DNA of 64,000 nt from assembly GCA_020726505.1 (NCBI GenBank), contig JAHLEZ010000017.1:186001-250000 (forward strand), in the 5' to 3' direction. Numbering within the stretch: the stretch's first letter is position 1; each line of letters begins with the position of its first letter. Both the position numbers and the translations under genes were made by a program. Shown one piece after another: positions 11,377 to 23,307 of this stretch. This DNA comes from Leptodontidium sp. MPI-SDFR-AT-0119. Taxonomy: Eukaryota > Ascomycota > Leotiomycetes > Helotiales > Leptodontidiaceae. Below the pieces are notes generated by a model. The model did not search any database. It saw only the letters and a program-made list of their open reading frames with translations, and was not told the DNA's origin.

Positions 11377-12136
11377 TTGATATGACAGCTTCTCTTGAAG
11401 TTGTTGCAGGCTTCTAAACTTTTCGCAAAGACCGCATTTCTGGTTCCTTCTCACAGACGTCATCTGAGTCTGACAGAATCTCGCACAATCCCGTCAACAA
11501 GTGTATTCAGGCCATTTGTGGTGAAAAAAATCCTACGAGATCTTGTATAGAACTATCTGGTATGAGTGGTCACGCTTCACAATATGTAGGAACATGTACC
11601 ATAGGAGTTTGTAAGAATAAAAATATTACCACAGATAATTGTCTGTCCAGGGAGTTCCTGGGGCTTTCCAGTCAAGTGAAGGCTCTTTTACAGCTAAACA
11701 ATCAAAACATTATTTATGATACATGTGCGCTGCTAGATTTTAGACAGTATCATGGCCACAAGACCCGGCAGGATCTTATTGGCAATCCAGCCTACACAGC
11801 TGTAAGGAACCCATAGATAGCTATCCGAAAGTTGATTAACTACATAACCGTTCATCTTAACGAGGCAGGAGGCGACGGCCTCCGAGGTTCTCTTGCTTTG
11901 AACGACGCGCTCCAAACCCAGAACGAGTCACCACGAGGATTTCGTACCACCTGATGTTCCGTAGCCATTGTGCTATATTGTTTCGAGTTTCGGTTTTGAC
12001 ATTTAGATGGCGAGGTTTTGGGTTTGAAAAGGGTTTTAAATTTGCACTTTAATAGGTGTGTTCACTCTTGATTATTACTTCACTTACGCGACAGGATTAT
12101 TTCCTAGCACAAACGCCGTTCCGATTTAGTGATCTG
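11377..12136. other. Intergenic, no supported gene
   Basis: Holds the 3' flank of the Zn2Cys6 gene and the upstream region of a truncated FG-GAP gene. Short open frames near 11562 and 11733 have no protein character. Confidence 0.55.
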
Positions 12137-13209
12137 ATGTTTTTCATAACTTACTCTTATGGTAACCAAAAATGCGGTATCGTGAGTCAACTCCTCAGAA
12201 CCCAGTGCCATTTCCCTGCTGACTTTCTATAGTTGCTGGTCGACAAAGCTACAGGAGCAATCACAGTACTCCGCAATGACTTCGCCAATGGCAAATTCGC
12301 GTTCACCAGCATTGGAGTTGTGACAGGAACAGCAAAATGTACCGAAAGCTACGGCTACGATCTGCATGACCTCGGCCTTCGATGGAATGATATTGACGGC
12401 GATGGTATGTCTCCCTGCGCTTACCCCACACTAACCTGCTGATCTGTGCAATGTACAAGCAGAGGCCGAATTTCTCTGTATGCAGTCAAATGGCCAGCTT
12501 TATAGATATTTGAACACGGGGATCAACAACATGGTGAACCAGGGCCAGGTATGTTCATTTCCTAGTTATCTGCAGTTCAGTCACTTAATTGGGAATATTC
12601 GGATAGAAAAATCCTAATTTGGTACTCAGATCAAGCACACCGAAGGGAAAGAGCGGAAGAGTAAGTTATAGACCTCCCCTTGCATATGCAACGAACTTAC
12701 TGTGACTTTACAGCTTTACGACTCGCGGACATTAACGGCGATGGGCGAGATGACCTCGTCTTCGTCGACCTGGCCGACTCAACTGTCCAAGCATGGAGTA
12801 ACGATGGAGCAATAGGATAATTTGGAGACGACGCTGCAAGAACCAGCGCTTTTCACTGGGTACTGAAAGGGCATGTATCTCCAGCCACAATCACCAGAGG
12901 TTCGTGCGTCGAGGTTGCAAATATCAATGGAATCGGGAGAGCAGATTCGATACGTAAGTACCCATCCGCATCTAACAGAAGGAATGTGACAAATGCTAAT
13001 GATGAGCCTTCATGGTCATTTATCCGGATACTAATCAGCAGTTTGTAAAGCTGTAAGTTAACCTCGGAACTGTTGGGGAGTTTATGCTGGCAGCTGACTG
13101 GATAAGGAACACTTTTGCGGGACTTACAGTTGAACCTCATGTGCCGTCGCCTCCCCCGATGACTTTTCCTCCGACTACCTTGGGAGTAGCTGTCGGTCGG
13201 CGGATCTGA
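12137..13209 (+). pseudogene. FG-GAP/VCBS repeat protein gene, truncated and nonsense-broken
   Basis: Seven exon-like segments join in frame: 12137-12181, 12233-12404, 12463-12548, 12630-12660, 12714-12953, 13007-13052 and 13107-13209. The product shows repeat motifs of the calcium-binding FG-GAP type: NDIDGDGEAEF, ADINGDGRDDLVFVD and a weaker NINGIGRADS, each expected to start a beta-propeller blade. TAA at 12818-12820 lies in frame inside exon 5, between WSNDGAIG and FGDDAARTS, and coding character continues beyond it. The first exon encodes only 15 residues without a signal peptide, so the N-terminal part of the family (often a secreted hydrolase) is missing. A 43-nt splice that removes the stop is conceivable but would delete conserved residues. 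I call it a decayed, 5'-truncated gene of a secreted repeat protein. Confidence 0.65.
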
Positions 13210-13895
13210 ATAGTTGGTACAGTATATGAGATTAGACCGTAATGCATAGATTGGTTAGAGCATAGTGTATAATTTCGATAGACATGGTCGAGAGTAGACT
13301 GGGACAGTAAAGATCATAGAAATCTTCCATAGAAATGCAGAACTATCCTGTAATAGAGGAAACCCTTCTGATGTGTTGTTTCAATATATTTGCTCTCTTG
13401 AAAACATGTCATTTGCCCTGAACAAGGCTTGAGGCGCGCATGCAGACGAAATAAATACACGTGATGACGAATATTCCGAAGCCTCTTGCCCGTCTGTCTG
13501 CTGGCTCACATCGTACATTCCCACCCTGAACGCAGCACCAGCAAGTTTGCTCGAATTTCCTCAGCAACGGCGCTGGAGCTGCTTTTCATTCCTTACTCGC
13601 CGCCCTCTAAGTTACCTAAGAACCCCCCAGTTTGCCATAAGAAATAACATCCTTCATCGGCGAGAGAAAGCAGTTCTCACTAAACCAATTATGTTCACCG
13701 TTCTTGTGGCTTTTGACACGTGCTCTGTTTGTCCAGCCTCAAGCCAATCCATATTCTGCTCCCACATTTTCCTCCCGTCAGTCATTTTCATTCTGCACCG
13801 TAAGCTGCATAATTTCAACAAAGTTGAGGGCTTTCTTAAGTTTGGAGTCGCTCGGCTGGGCTCTAATTTTTCAATCACGACTCGTCATCAGCGAC
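13210..13895. other. Intergenic, upstream of the caspase-like gene
   Basis: No gene seen. Open frames at 13547-13936 and its complement carry no recognisable domain and end in the leader of the next gene. Confidence 0.5.
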
Positions 13896-16222
13896 ATGGC
13901 AACTCTTGTTCGTTCGGAGATTGGCGAGAGGGATGAATTACAGGAAACAGATCTGCCATCTAACGAATGTCAGGTCCAGCAGACAACACTGCCTCCGTCC
14001 TCCTGCGACATAGATCGCTGGCGATATCACATCGGCCTCAAGCAGTTTGGGGAAGCTTTGGGCGCCGCTGCAAAAGCAGTTTTCCCAAATACTTCAAAGT
14101 CTAGATACACCAGGGTTTCAGTTCTGATGATACAGTGGGAAGATGAAGATCCTCGTCTTCCCGTATCAATCGAAATTGAGAAGCTTTACGACGTTTTCAC
14201 CAAGATCTATCATTTTGAGACCGAGATTTGGAAAATCCCAGACCAAGGCTCCCACGCTTCAACAAATCGAAAGATCCTCGATTTCATAGAAAATGATTCG
14301 AAAGATCATCTTAGGATCATTTACTATGCGGGTCATGGGGAGTTGACCAAAAACAGACTGTTGTCTTGGACAAGGTAACTTTCCACTTTAATTCCGCGGA
14401 TTTTATTGCTGGGTGTAAACGCTGAACAGTTGTTTGTAATAGCTGGCGACCCACCAATTCAAAGCGGCCAACTGTCAAATGGAGTGGCATACAGAACGTA
14501 CTCGAGGAGGCTCAGAGTGACGTCCTCATCCTATTGGATTGCTGTGCTAGCGGAGTATCTAATCCTGGAACCGGAGAAGGAGTGACGGAGCTCATCTCGG
14601 CATGCTCATATAATTCCGTGGCGAATGGAGTTGGCCAATACTCCTTCACGAATGCCCTTACCATCGAACTAAGGGATTTGAGTGTCAAGCCTTTCTTTAC
14701 AGTTGGTGAACTGTTCGGTCACATATTTTGCCGAATCCAAACACGCATGCCAGAGGATGGACACGAGCGACAGCCGGCACCCATTCATTTATCGTTGATC
14801 AACAGCCTAGAACAACCACGAAGCATCTGCCTTGCCAAGCTAGATACTGTATACTCCCCATCGAAAGTCCATTCAGACATGCCCAGGGTTCACCCTGTGG
14901 ACCATGTGGAGACTCTTCCTACGAATGAGTTCAACTACGAACGAGGATCCTCGATGTCGACACACAAGCAAAGCTTAAAACCAGAGTTTGAGAATGTTGC
15001 GGAGGCCGTTTCTGACAACAAAGTTCCAAAGCTTGCGTTTGCAATTCGATTGAAAGAAGATCTCAAAGTGGGTCAACTCTCCCACGACCTCTTCATGGAA
15101 TGGTTACGAAGGGTGCCAGTGGTAGCAGAGGAGGTTAAAATTGAGGCCGGATTCGACAGCTTCTCCTCCCTCCTCATTTTGTCAATCCCAATATCTCTGA
15201 TGGCCTATCTGCCATCGAACTCAGCATTAATCTCGCTTGGGCCCATTACCTCGTCCAACAACGTATTAAATCGAACACTGGGCGAATTCGGAGGCTCAAA
15301 TGACTCCAATCGCTGCACCCCAAAAACTGAAAATGAAAAGCAGAGCGTCTTTAAAGCAGGCTTTTCATCTCCAACTTCCCAGCTTTCCTCCGATGAAAAG
15401 ACCATACCGGATTGGCAACATTCGAGAGCAGAAGGCTTCAAGTCTCCAATAGATGACATTCAGAATTCCTCATCGATCAAATCCGCTAGACATAGAACTT
15501 TCGCAAAAGCAAGCTTGGATTCGAGTCTATCCAAGGATGAAAGTGTTTCCTTCCAGATTTCGAAACCAACAAACGAAATTCTGGCAAGGGTACCGACTGA
15601 AGGCTTAGACTATCAAGCATGCCATCGTTTCTTCCTTGACAATGGTCAACACTCACCGGCGGTGAAAAGTATAGCATGTTACATCAATATTCTGCTACCG
15701 TGCCAGAAAAGACCGTATCCCGTCCAGTCATCGTCTGCAGCTGGATCCCTGGATCAAGGAGTGCCTGCAGCTGTCAGCTTGATTCCGTATATAAAACGCC
15801 TTATTTGTACCGGGAAAGATTGTTCTGAGATTCTTCAAAGCTTTTTCGGCAAGAGCTGGAGGCTCGGGATTGGGTTCATTGTCGATAACGAGCGAAGAAA
15901 CTATCTCTTCTTCTGTAAATCTTCTAACTGGGCCAAAGTCAAAGCGTGTTATGATCTGCCAGATGGGCAAGATGCACCCTTCTTGGAAACATTGCAAGTA
16001 GTCCAGGAGTCGGAACTGCAGTCTGCTGAAGAGGTCTGGTCTGCATGGATGGATCATCAAGACTGGATGTTAGGCCCCAGAGCACCACTGATGCCCTACA
16101 GTCCAAGAAAAGCAACCGTGAAGGGGGAAGAACTGAAGAGCAAGTGGGAGCGCCGTTCGTCCTATGAAGAGACAGAACCCTTTAATGTCCAGATGCCGCT
16201 GTTAGATGATGTGTTTTTTTGA
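13896..16222 (+). CDS. Caspase-like (C14) domain protein with conserved ascomycete C-terminal module
   Basis: Exons 13896-14374 and 14443-16222 give 752 residues; the 68-nt intron restores frame exactly. The peptidase C14 dyad is intact: IIYYAGHG at 141-148 (His147) and LLDCCASG at 190-197 (Cys194 in the D-x-C-x-[AS]-G position). About residues 330-400 resemble a segment that follows caspase-like domains in other fungal proteins (FMEWLRRVP, then FSSLLILSIPISL). A second conserved region near the C-terminus has FFGKSWRLGIG, RRNYLFFCKS, WAKVKACYD and WSAWMDHQDWMLGPRAP, which I recognise only as a recurring ascomycete module without an assigned function. Between them is a Ser-rich, low-complexity linker. 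Such proteins are thought to act as proteolytic or scaffold effectors in stress, death or non-self responses; substrate and partner are unknown. The start was chosen as the first ATG in frame with the domain. Confidence 0.85.
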
Positions 16223-18909
16223 TGGTGTGACGTTCGCGAAAACTCATTTTGTTTAGTCCTTGAGCGGATTTCTCACTCGCGACATGGAAAGCAAAGCGAG
16301 GTTTTTTGTGTCCTCCCAGGCGCCTAATGTGTTGTTGTATATCCGATTGTCTACTTCGGACGTCTTGGCTCGCTCCTGGAGGGTGGATAAAACAAGGCAG
16401 CGAATTGAATGCTTAATGGATGGGTGAGGTAGTCTTCGAAATAGCATTTGAGAATCGTGATGTGTAGTTCGGCGGCGGAGATTCGGTTTAGGATATCGAA
16501 TGCTTGGAGGCATTGATTGGATACCTACTCGTACGGGTTTGGAAATGGTAGACATTGTGATGTGGTACTGTGGTACATTATGATTTCATGTGATTAATTC
16601 GGTCTGGGTGTTTTTTTTTTGGTCGTTGGATAAACAGAAGGAAGTCTGCAAGTTTCTGCCTTAGTGGGAATTTGTTTGATTCTTTTACTCTCTCTCGCTT
16701 AAGGCGGTTCAAAGGATATCTCACAGACTGCCTCCCTAACTTGGCACCAAGGATGGGCTATCGTGACATATTTCGCAGTGTAGCCCTAATGTGGTAGTTG
16801 AAATTTAATAGACGGCAGAAGTTGTTTGTCTCTCCTGTGTTCTTCGTTATCCTAGCTATACTTGTGGGTTGTGCTCGAATGGTGGATCGTGGCTGGGGTT
16901 CTGAATAGGGGCGAATAAATTAATAAATTAATTCGTAGGCGAGGAAAAATCAAAACTGATGTCATATGATTGTAAACTGTTATTGTAACAAAATGGCATA
17001 CGAAAATTGGAAAATGCTCTCATCTGATAGAGACGACGGTATATTAGATGAATGTAAGCTTGATTCCATGCTCTGACTTAGGCATAGAGGAAGAAGTTGC
17101 GTGCCCGGGTAGCTTCCTGGGAGGTAAGGCAAGTACTGGTGATATTCCTACACCTTAGTACCGAAGATATTTTAAGTTCTATGATATCTTAACATCTCTA
17201 AAAACTTGCGTCTCTCACCTGTCTTGACGCTGTTTTTTGTTGATTAATAATATTGTGATGAGGTCGTGCTTGTCCTGCATATGTAGCTTGGCTTCTTTAA
17301 AGTGGGAGTGAGACACCGCTATCTCGGACGGGGAAAGCGACGGACAATTCCGGGATGCCGGTTACAGAACAACGCAACCCAAGAAACCCGGAGCCACGGT
17401 AGCTGGATCTGGATCTGGAATTAATCCGTTCTGGCCAACCATGCTAAGTTGATTCCTGATCATTAATTGGCACGTGAGTCTGTTTCGTTTCGTCTCATCT
17501 CATCTGGGAAGCCCTGAAGATCGTTTCGGGCTCAGCTGAGGATGGAATAATTGCATTCCGTGAAAGCTCCGTGAAGTTTAAAGTTAAATTCGGCATAAAG
17601 ACGAGTCAGCAATGAAAGACTTTCGCCTGAGGAATTGTAGGAAGATAAGGCGGTGAATAACCCGCAGGGTGGTACGAGGTGCTGCTGTGCGATGGGCAGA
17701 TTGCTTACTTGACAGCTTACCTTGATATGCTTTGGCTGGCAAATGCATGCGATTGCTGAGTGTGCAGTACTTGAACTTACACGGTAGCTGCAGCTATCCA
17801 CAAACTGGAATGGGCAATTGGTTCGTTTGTTGGCTGTTGCTTTGCCGCTGTGAATTTTTGATTGGTTTGAGAGTTGCGAGGGAGGCATTGAGCAGGAGGA
17901 TATTCGAGTGCACAAGACGCCAGTTAGGATCAGTGCTTGCCAATGGAATAATACATGTAGGTATTTGTCTATTATATGAATCCATAGCTGTTGGGGTAAT
18001 TGTAGGATATCAGACTTACATACTGAAGTGCATGAGAAGAGCTGCAACGACAACACAACACACAACACACAACAATCCGATGCTCATGCCATGCCTTCCC
18101 TGCAAAAACCCAGAAATACCACCACGTGCATGCGGCCGCCTGTCAAATAAGCGGGGCGTGGCAGGGCAGGGTGGCACTATTGGATGTTTTAGAGCAGGAT
18201 TACCGTAATCCATAATCCACCGCACGCAACTTGCAATAATGCCGGGCTGCCAAGGAATTATCCTGGTCGGATAAGCACATCATCCTCGTGGAAATCTTCG
18301 CCACCCACGGACCAGGCCCCAGCTGCTCTGCTGCGCTGTGCTGTGCTAGGCTGTTTATCTGGACACGAGGAATGTGAAAAGGAGAGAGAGACTTGATTTT
18401 CTTCCCTATCAATTGGCTTCCTCCCCCCTCCAACTTCTTTCATCTAAATCCCCTCATTTTTCTTTGTTCGGTCTCCCGGAACGAACGCGGGCACACACCT
18501 ACCGTTTCCTGCCAAGCCCAGCGATCTAGACGAGGCCAGCTGCCAGCCAGCCATCATCAGACCAAGTCCACCATCCAGTCCATCCAGTCTAGTCCAAACC
18601 TCGACCAACCACCATCCCACCAAAGCATCACTCACGACCTGCGCTCAGTCCAAATTCCAATTCCCGCACATTCAAACACCCCCAATCTCTGCGAATCGTC
18701 CCTCAAATGTTTCTGCACATCTCCTTCGAACTGTTCAACATCTGCCAAACATCTATATATCCCCTCGAAGATGCATCCCTTTGAACCCGGCTCAGGCAAT
18801 TCGTGTCGCAGTTCATAACAACCACCACCCGTCGACTAAGCGTTCGATATCCGAGGAAACACAGAGCGGCAGGCCATTCAAAATATCCTGCAAATCACTG
18901 TCCGCCATA
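16223..18909. other. Long intergenic region with a possible decayed minus-strand exon
   Basis: At 16253-16555 the minus strand carries two frames with protein-like character: one (about 16360-16520) reads AFDILNRISAAELHITILK and FAALFYPP, the other (about 16260-16360) reads RIYNNTLGAWEDTKNLALL. They are not in one frame and no intron joins them, so this may be the relic of an unrecognised gene. The rest, including open frames at 17532-18068 and 17732-18208, has no support. From about 18390 the sequence is pyrimidine-rich, as expected for the leader of the Trk gene. Confidence 0.4.
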
Positions 18910-21797
18910 ATGTATTCTATTCTCCTCGATGTTTGGGGGCATATCAAGTCTTTGAAGCCGGCCTTCATCTCAAAGACGCCCCATTTCAATTTCATCACAG
19001 TCCATTGTAAGGTGCTGGAGCCGGTTCAATTGAAGACACCCTTGCTAATTGTTTCTATAGACTTCTGGATCATTGGGATGGCCTTGTTCGGTTCCCTGTG
19101 CCTATACATTCGATCAGACCTCCAATACATCGATGCGCTCTTCCTCGGTAGTGGCGCCGCGACCCAGAGTGGTCTGAATACAGTGGATATAAATTTGTTG
19201 AACACATGGCAGCAAATAGTGGTATACTTGATACCCATGGTTACGAATCCCATCACAATTCACAGCTTTGTGGTGTTCCTCAGGCTATACTGGTTCGAGA
19301 AACGATTCCAGCACATTGCGAGGGAGTCAACCAAGAACAGGAGGAGCATAGCCAAGACTCTGTCAAAGGCAAAGACCAACGATCGAGATATTGGAGAGGA
19401 AGAGAGGGGAGTCAATGGCAGGAGTATTGTGGTAATGCATGGGAGCACGAGACCGAATGGCATGACAAATAAGGATGCGCTGCCCGAGGATTTCAATGAC
19501 CAACTGGAGAAGGAGAAGGCCATGATGGCAGAGGAGCGTACTCGCACTTCACAATCATCCGAGGGGACGAGCAAGGGACAAGGCTCGGAAACTGCAGCAG
19601 ATGAACGACTGGATACTGTTGAAGACCATCTCCGTCCCCACCAGATCAAATTTGCAGAACAAGTGAAGCGGAGTGATGGACTGGCCGATCAACCAATCCG
19701 GATGCCTGCTCAACGGAGTAACGAAGACCATATTGCCTTTCTCGAGCGTCAGCGGAATCAAGATGAAGGAAAAGTGCTTCGCATTCCTGGTCCTCGAGAT
19801 GCCGACGCAGGTATTGCTCCTGTCACAGTGGACGAGCAGGATCCTCTCAGCCAAGTCATGTCACGACGAGAATCTGGATTCTCGGGCCACTTCCCACACT
19901 ACGAGCAAGCTCCTACAGCGCCAATCAACGAAGATGACCACATTACTCAGCCAGTACGACGGAATATCACGATCGCTGAACCAGCCCGATCTCCAGTTCA
20001 CGAACACGTCGCCGAAGATGCAAAGGCCGCGAAGAATACTCTAAGTGTCCTAAAGTTCAGAAGACCACGTCTACTAGGCGGGACGAAAGACGAAGATCAT
20101 GTACATCATACTCGCAGGACTGCAACCTTCCAGACGATCAAATCGGCGCTCTCCAGAGAGAAAGACGAGACTATGCCCTACCTGAGTTGGGAGCCTACTG
20201 TAGGACGTAATTCTGCATTCGTGGATCTGACAGAAGAACAGAGAGAGGAACTCGGTGGTATCGAGTACAGATCTTTGAAATCTCTGGCTATGATTCTAAC
20301 TGCATATTTCGTTGGATTCTCTATCTTAGGTGTCGTTTGCCTTACCCCGTGGATTTATCAGAACAGCTCGTTCGGCGACGTTGTCAGAAATGATGGGCAA
20401 GGTCGGGCTTGGTGGGGAATATTCACAGCCAACTCGGCCTTTACCGATCTGGGCTTTACACTCACACCAGACAGCATGATATCTTTCCAGAGAGCTCAAT
20501 GGCCTCTGGTCTTGATGTCGTTCCTAATCATCATTGGCAATACTGGATTTCCAATCATGCTCCGGATTATCATCTGGGTCACTGCCCGATATGTTCCAAA
20601 GTCCAGCGGGATTTGGGAGGAGCTTAAATTCCTGCTTGATCATCCACGTCGATGTTTCACTCTGCTGTTTCCTTCCAAGGCAACCTGGGTGCTATTCTGG
20701 ATTTTGGTGGGTCTAAACGGTCTAGATTTACTATTCTTCATCATTCTAGATGTAAGTCACACACACCTGCCTATTCTGAGCTCTGCTGACATAAATAGCT
20801 TGGAAATACAACGGTTACTGACCTCCCGACTAACATTCGCGTCTTGGACGGCTGGTTCCAAGCTGTTTCAACCCGTACAGCTGGATTCGGTGTTGTCAAT
20901 CTCGCTGCACTTCACCCCGCCATCCAAGTATCATATCTCATCATGATGTATATATCCGTCCTCCCCATTGCCATTTCAGTTCGTCGAACCAACGTGTACG
21001 AAGAGAAGTCCCTTGGTATCTATGGCTCACCACAAGAAGAGAATGCTGATGAGGAAGAGCCTTCATATATTGGCGCTCATTTGCGACGTCAATTGTCTTT
21101 CGATTTATGGTATATTTTCTTGGGATTCTTCATAATCTCTATCTCAGAGGGCAAGCGTATTCAAAGTGGTGACCCAGGGTTCACTATGTTCTCAGTCCTC
21201 TTCGAGATTGTCAGTGCATACGGTACCGTTGGTTTGAGTATGGGATACACCAACATTAACGCCTCATTTTCTGCGGAATTCGGTGTCATTGCCAAGCTTG
21301 TCGTCATTGCCATGCAGATCCGTGGCAGACATCGTGGTCTCCCTTACGAGCTCGACCGAGCTATCCTTCTCCCAAGTGAGCATCTTCAAAAGAAAGAAGA
21401 AGACGACGCCGCGGCCCGAGTCAGAAGACGTTCTTCAGTTGGTACTGTTGGAACAGCTGGTGAAGCCATCGGCAGTGGTGCAGCGAAGACCATGGAACGC
21501 TCTGCATCGAATATCCTCGGCACGCTCCTCCACCCAGGCCCAACGATCCCCAACAGCCACCGCAATGCCTTACATCGACCCGAATCCCGCTACAAACCCC
21601 GCAGAGCAAGTACTGCATCGGCGGGTATGTGGAGCCGTGCAACCCGGAGCATCAGTCCAGGCAATCCCATTCCTTTCGACGGGACAACCGAGAGGAGAGG
21701 ACGATCCGAAGGCCGGAGAAGTTTCTTCCAAGAAGGCGTCAACTCACCACCGCCTGAAGAGACCACTACGCCTGCTTCGAATAGCAAGAACGCGTAA
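18910..21797 (+). CDS. trk1: TrkH-family potassium transporter
   Basis: Exons 18910-19006, 19061-20751 and 20799-21797 give 928 residues. The four selectivity-filter loops of Trk/HKT proteins are visible: GSGAATQSGLNTVD (about 63-75), NSAFTDLGFTLTPDSM, VSTRTAGFGVVNL and VSAYGTVGLSMGY, each between hydrophobic helices. A hydrophilic cytoplasmic loop of about 330 residues separates the first and second filter regions, as in fungal Trk1/Trk2. The C-terminus is basic and Ser-rich. It imports potassium across the plasma membrane. Intron 1 (54 nt) is a multiple of three without a stop; splicing restores the usual FITVHYFWIIG sequence. The ATG at 18910 is the first in this frame. Confidence 0.95.
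19007..19060 (+). other. Stop-free 54-nt intron in the Trk gene
   Basis: Begins GTAAGG, ends ATAG and contains no in-frame stop. Retention would insert 18 residues into the first membrane helix. Confidence 0.75.
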
Positions 21798-23307
21798 TGG
21801 ACACAGTACGGACCAAGAAGCGAGTTAGCGAGGCGCAGGCGGTGTTATTTGTTAGAATTCTTTGCACATTGATCGACCGCTTTGATCAATTGTTTGCATT
21901 TTCCCTTCACGTACAAAAAAAATTAAGTGGCATGCTTCTTTTTTGCTGGGAAACGGATTACTTTACTGTCTTTGTAATTATTTGGAGTTCTTGTTTGACT
22001 TTTGACTTTGGCTGATTTGCCTGCACATACTGCACATATGGTATATGTATGTAATGAAACAACAAAAATGTGCTGGAGTCCTTTTTCTGGTGGGGGGTAG
22101 AGGGAGCCGGAAATGGGAAGGTGGGAGGACTTGTGTAGAATTATCGCGCTTTTAGAGATGGATCTGAAATATGAGGGAGAGGCCTACTTGCTTGTGGGTA
22201 TAGCTACGGTAAAGCTACGGAGTATAGTTTAGAGAAATTCTAAGCTATTTCATTGATGGACTTGTCTTGAGTGTGCGAGATTAGGATTGGGGTGAGTGAG
22301 TGAGTGAGTGTAATAAATGGGTGTAGAGGTGTAGATATTTTGTTTGAAAACGATACTAATGGAATAGGTTAGGGAGCCCTCGGAGCAAATCAATGGGATC
22401 ATGAGGCAGTCCTAAATTCCGGCTTGATTGTTCGTGATTATCTGACTAATGTCTTTCTATTCCTTAGCAGACTTTCTTCATAAGTGAGCTTTCATATTGT
22501 CACACCTAACGACGATTTGAAGAGTAAACAGCATATCGGTTTTTCTTTTTGCCATGATTGTTACTCAAGACTTAAGGTCACACCTGTCCTCATCTTGCTT
22601 TTCCATATTCGCAGAACCAGTCAGTGGCTTGATATTCATTGATCTAATTGGTAGCTGTGGATTTTGAATTCCCTTGGCTGGTTGGACATGCTTACAGATC
22701 TTTGTGTTACCTTGTATTTATTGGTTGTTGTTGACTTTCGTGACGAGAGGAATGTTGGTGTTTTGTTAGGTGCGTCTTTCCATGCTGGCGATTGGACAGA
22801 ATAACCAACACTTCGACACGATGAGGAACTTGCACAACTTACACCGCAACGCCCCCTTCCTCTTGTGATACCTACGTACACTAGACTGGATGTGATGGAC
22901 AACTCCAAAGTTTTTCTTTTCCTGGTGGTACTTGCGAGCTGAATGCAAGAGCCCGTGATTTTCGGTTGTTCTTTCCTTGATTTGTTGACTATTCACTCAA
23001 GTCCTCGTACGGCTGGATCCTCTTTTGGTCAGTCATTAGTTGTTTGGGACTGACGAACCGAGTACCCCATCCGCTTTCAGATGAACGTGGAAAATGGCTC
23101 CGGTTCCTTGCCGGAGGACAGAAGTGAGAAAGTGAGGGCTTCCCTTAAATGTTCTCTCTCGGTTCTACGTGTTCATGTTTCATTGATTCTTTCTAACGAC
23201 CTCCCCTACTTCGGTCCTCTACATTCATTGATCTCCGAGTACTTGTCTTGACTTCATCTACTTATCACAATAGAGTGTGGGAAAACTGTACAAATACCTC
23301 CTCAATA
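21798..23307. other. Intergenic, no supported gene
   Basis: Contains the 3' flank of the Trk gene, a short GTGA tandem repeat near 22293-22311, and the promoter of the flavin-oxidase locus. Minus-strand open frames near 22636-22996 are not supported. Confidence 0.55.

Noticed and set aside
17532..18068. 178-codon minus-strand open frame
   Set aside because: No recognisable motif, Ser/Cys-rich random composition, and overlapping open frames on the other strand in the same stretch.
22293..22311. GTGA tandem tract as a functional element
   Set aside because: A short microsatellite with no positional relation to a gene start or end.
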